Below, piece by piece: positions 61,079 to 64,000 of a stretch of 64,000 nucleotides of DNA. This DNA is from Membranipora membranacea. Taxonomy: Eukaryota > Bryozoa > Gymnolaemata > Cheilostomatida > Membraniporidae. Position 1 is the first letter of the stretch, and every line of letters starts with the position of its first letter. The notes below the pieces were generated by a model, which was not told the DNA's origin, searched no databases, and worked only from the letters and a program-made list of their open reading frames with translations. The stretch is taken from NCBI GenBank assembly GCA_914767715.1, contig OU612074.1, positions 6,341,501-6,405,500 of the forward strand, read 5' to 3'. A program made the translations under genes and the position numbers.

Positions 61079-63250
61079 AACTAATAGTTTTGTTTTATTA
61101 TAACAGCTGATGCCATGTGAAACAGAATTGAAGACATTGTAGGACTAACTAATTCACTTTTATAGTGGTAAGTATGATTTTTCTTCTACCAAAAGCAATT
61201 TTAAATTGACATATATCAAAATCATTGAAATTCCCTAGCCAATTTTCACATACTGACTGACAACGATAAATGCAACTAATAATTTAGCCACTCATAATTT
61301 AGCCACTAACCAATGTTTGGAGAAATGTGCCAAGTATTATTATTACACTATTGCTTTAACACTGTATCTATTATAATGCAATCATAATAGTGTTTTCATA
61401 GCAATCGTAATTATTTTGATGATGATTGATTGATTGATTGAAGCTTTCTCATATTCGAGACAATGTGCAAGGCTCTCTGATAACAGGACATGTATAATGA
61501 TCATGGTATTTGTAGTTCTTCTTTCAATTTGAAGATGCCGGCAGAAATCCTGTTCTATAATTCAGCACAGATTGAAACTGATTATCATTCTGGAAATGAG
61601 AGAATGCTGACACCCGATTTCCTAAAATAATAGACAATAATGAAAGAGTACTAATTCTGTTGAGGATGGCCTTGCAATTGCCGAAAGTAAATAAATGAGG
61701 TGGTGCTGAGTTATAGAACATGATTTCTGCTGTCATTTATGAATTGAAATAAGAGTAATGGTTAAGGGCAATGAAAACCAATACAAATAAAATATTCATT
61801 TTAAACCTCCTATTCTCATCAAAGTTATTACCATTGATATAATAATATTATTAAAATAATCATCAGCATTATATTTTCCTTATTTCCATTATTAAATGCC
61901 AGCAGAAATCTAGTTCTAAAATTCAGTTCCAATTGAAACTGACTAGCATTATGGAAATAAGAAGATCTGGAAACTCTATTTCACCAAATCATCATTAATT
62001 GAAAGAGCGAATTATTTTGTTGAGGATGACACATTGCGAATCCTGAAAGTAAATTTATGAAGGTTTATTTAGAAGGAGCCAATGGGATGTTTAAGTCCAA
62101 TCGTCAAAACAATCAGGATTACATTAGGCTCTTTTGTGGAAGTGATTAGGAAATCCTTTTATTGTTGGTGATTTCTGAGTACGCAGTGCATTTTGATTGC
62201 CCCACAGATATTAGCATCAGTTACAAAAACACACGAACTATATAGAACGTATGTTCACTTTGTGCAATTTGTTAACAGTGTGAATATTTATTTGAATGTA
62301 TCAATGAATATAGAACACTGCGGTACAAGGCTCTGCCAAAAAATCTTTAATCTCACATTTCTCATTGTGGATTATCATAATAATATAGGGGAGTTCTTCA
62401 AAAGGGTTTAGAATGAACCTAGCTAAGTCCCTAGTACGGTTGACAGGATGTGTAGGACGCAAAATGCTCTGTTGTTACCTACCTACCTACCTACCAAGTT
62501 ATAATCACCCCCTCCACTTGTTGATGTATAGGATAATTAGCCACATCATCTGTGTCTGCAAATAAAACATAATTTGTTCAAACTTTTGCAGCTGCTGTGA
62601 AATGTTTCATCCCTTCTGTTGATGTTTGTGCAACTAACTGAGTGTGGGAGGTTACACTACCTCTGATGAAACCTGAGTTTGTGCAGCAGGTGCACAGGTA
62701 ATGGTCAGCAATATCTCTAAACAAGCGAAGACAAACCTTGAGGTTTTCTGGTTAGATTCGGCCATGGCCTATGATTATGTACCACAAAGCATGTCAGAAC
62801 TTTCCCACAAAATGGCAAGAGCCATCAGAAGGCATTCCTGCCCGGGTGAGCTATATCACCCTATTCCTTATTATTATGTAGATAGTTTTCTCTTTAGACC
62901 CATTTATGTTAAATATATTCTAGACATCTTTGTTCAAAAAAGTTATCTTTTCCAATCATGCATTTATTGTTGTAGGTCAGTCTGTGGAAGGTGGGTAGGG
63001 ACTGAACGGTGGAGCATAAGTACTTTAGTGAAATTGTATGACACAACAGGTCAAGCTCCTATGGGCAACTGATTTATCCACACAAACACAGCAAGACAGT
63101 GCAGCTAATTGGGCATGAAAGCATACATAGCCTGACACAACTTAGGCCACACAATGACAATACAATAAGCGAACACTCCCAGTGGATGATGGGGGCCACA
63201 ATGCAGCGCACCGCAGCTACATTTACCACTGTGATGGCCAATTAATGTGT
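61079..63250. other. B5-A6 spacer, shortened
   Basis: Holds the duplicated landmark pair, the TIR-element empty site (near 62330), a TACC microsatellite (near 62478) and one reverse-transcriptase scrap (VFWLDSAMAYDYVPQSM, about 62740-62793). A deletion then joins to A-upstream spacer. No intact gene. Confidence 0.55.
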
Positions 63251-63342
63251 CATACTTAGAAAAGTGGAAGCAGATTCATTAATTGTATATTTAATTTTTA
63301 TCACGTAATTATAACTGTTATAACAATACATAAATATTAGTA

Positions 63343-63461
63343 ACTTCCAGCTGGACTTGCCTCTGTTTTTCAGTATTTAAGAGAGTCTCAATGACAGGAA
63401 AAAGCATAAACCGACAACCTCGACCACTGACACATTCTTCTAAAGCTGATTAATAACTAAA
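63343..63461 (+). promoter_or_regulatory. A6 promoter and exon 1, altered donor
   Basis: ACTTCCAGCTG at 63343-63353 and TATTTAAG at 63374-63381. The exon end reads AAAGTTGTTG instead of AAAGTAAGT: GT remains but the rest of the donor consensus is lost. The element-to-donor span is 4 bp shorter than in A1-A5. Confidence 0.6.
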
Positions 63462-63792
63462 GTTGTTGTTCTATTCAAGAGATCAACATCGTATGATTGT
63501 ACAAACATTTTTCTGAGACTATGCTATGAAATAACACGAAAACCATATGCCTTTTTCGTATGCTTGATGCCGGGTGGTTGATTTATGCAACTCACCAGTG
63601 TCCTCTTGAATGTGTTAACTTGAAACTGTAAACTTACTTTACTTATTGCAATGAGTGAGCTGACTGATGACTGACATTGTGCAAGGAACCAAAAATTTAA
63701 TGTGATCTTGCCTACTGTATCTAATCTTTCACTTAATGTAATCTGTTTTTATATTCAACTGCCTAACATTCTTCTCATTTAGATAAAAGAAC

Positions 63793-64000
63793 ATGAAGGT
63801 ATTTGCGCTGATTTCTCTTGTTCTAGCTGCACTTGGTGAGTATCACATATCAGTTTCAACAAATGTTTTATGATTCAGCTCACCATTATATAGGAACCAT
63901 TATAAAAAAGCAACATGAGCAGAGTTTAATTATATCAGGATAATAATTTGTCAAGCATTTGGGCTGCATATTTGATACATTTTGTTTTCCGTAGCTTCTC
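63793..64000 (+). CDS. Secreted peptide A6, 5' part only
   Basis: The signal exon 63793-63835 encodes MKVFALISLVLAAL and ends at GTGAGT. The following intron resembles A2 (TTTTGTTTTCCGTAGCTTCTC). The mature-peptide exon lies beyond the window, so intactness cannot be judged. Confidence 0.75.

Larger units (their letters stand above)
53000..63250. repeat. Tandem array unit 5 (A5 > ... < B5)
   Basis: Fifth copy and closest relative of unit 1. It shares the serine/alanine variants of the A peptide, the long intron 2 sequence, the internal deletion in the 5'-nucleotidase exon and the upstream signal-exon relic. Its B-to-A spacer is heavily shortened: the second reverse-transcriptase remnant is cut at about 62,790-62,890 and joined to sequence lying just before the A promoter. 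Confidence 0.9.
63250..64000. repeat. Tandem array unit 6, start only
   Basis: Promoter, exon 1 and signal exon of a sixth A gene (A6), followed by intron 2 sequence up to the window edge. The array therefore continues to the right. Since bases 1-180 match the sequence upstream of A5, it may also continue to the left. Confidence 0.9.

Noticed and set aside
1-64000. Search by eye for CRISPR arrays, bacterial operons, rRNA or intact tRNA genes.
   Set aside because: No regularly spaced short repeats, no Shine-Dalgarno-led gene runs and no rRNA signatures; the only tRNA-like sequence is the SINE at 37457-37550.

Overview
This is A+T-rich eukaryotic genomic DNA, most likely from an invertebrate animal. 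Genes are split by GT-AG introns, promoters carry TATA boxes, and most of the remaining sequence is spacer and decayed transposons (CR1/L2-like and other LINEs, a tRNA-derived SINE, TIR elements). The species cannot be fixed from sequence alone. Decayed CD73-type ecto-5'-nucleotidase exons and the retroelement mix fit a marine invertebrate, but that is inference.

The window is a tandem array of one composite unit: five copies plus the start of a sixth. Each unit has a plus-strand gene of family A and, downstream and convergent to it, a minus-strand gene of family B. A genes start at 743, 16489, 30771, 38863, 53543 and 63793 (the last is cut by the window edge). B genes have their start codons at 7985, 26171, 36871, 48019 and 60725. 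Both families share one architecture: a TATA box, a non-coding exon 1, a 43-nt exon 2 encoding the signal peptide MKVFALISLVLAAL, and a final exon with the mature peptide. Products are 57 residues (50 in B3): small, secreted, helix-prone, mildly cationic peptides ending DKIKG. Family A has one cysteine; family B has serine at that position. They look like antimicrobial or other membrane-active effectors, but I recognise no named family. Promoter, exons, splice sites and 3' flank all align between A and B on opposite strands, so the pair arose by inverted duplication and was then amplified.

The spacers are paralogous between units. They carry (i) exons of a decayed 5'-nucleotidase gene, broken in every copy; (ii) the C-terminal part of a LINE reverse transcriptase, present before amplification; (iii) scraps of a second reverse transcriptase; and (iv) an orphan minus-strand exon. 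Comparing units reveals insertions with intact empty sites: a 377-bp TTAA-type MITE and a 3.26-kb TIR element and a 660-bp insertion with an 8-bp target duplication in unit 1, and a 5'-truncated CR1/L2-like LINE in unit 4. Units 1 and 5 are the closest relatives, and units 2 and 4 share most spacer. Unit 3 is short, with a distinct spacer holding a tRNA-derived SINE and an inverted scrap of array sequence.

Layout: unit 1 about 180-15,940; unit 2 about 15,940-30,240; unit 3 about 30,240-38,310; unit 4 about 38,310-53,000; unit 5 about 53,000-63,250; unit 6 (start only) to 64,000. The only genes I consider intact are the A and B peptide genes.
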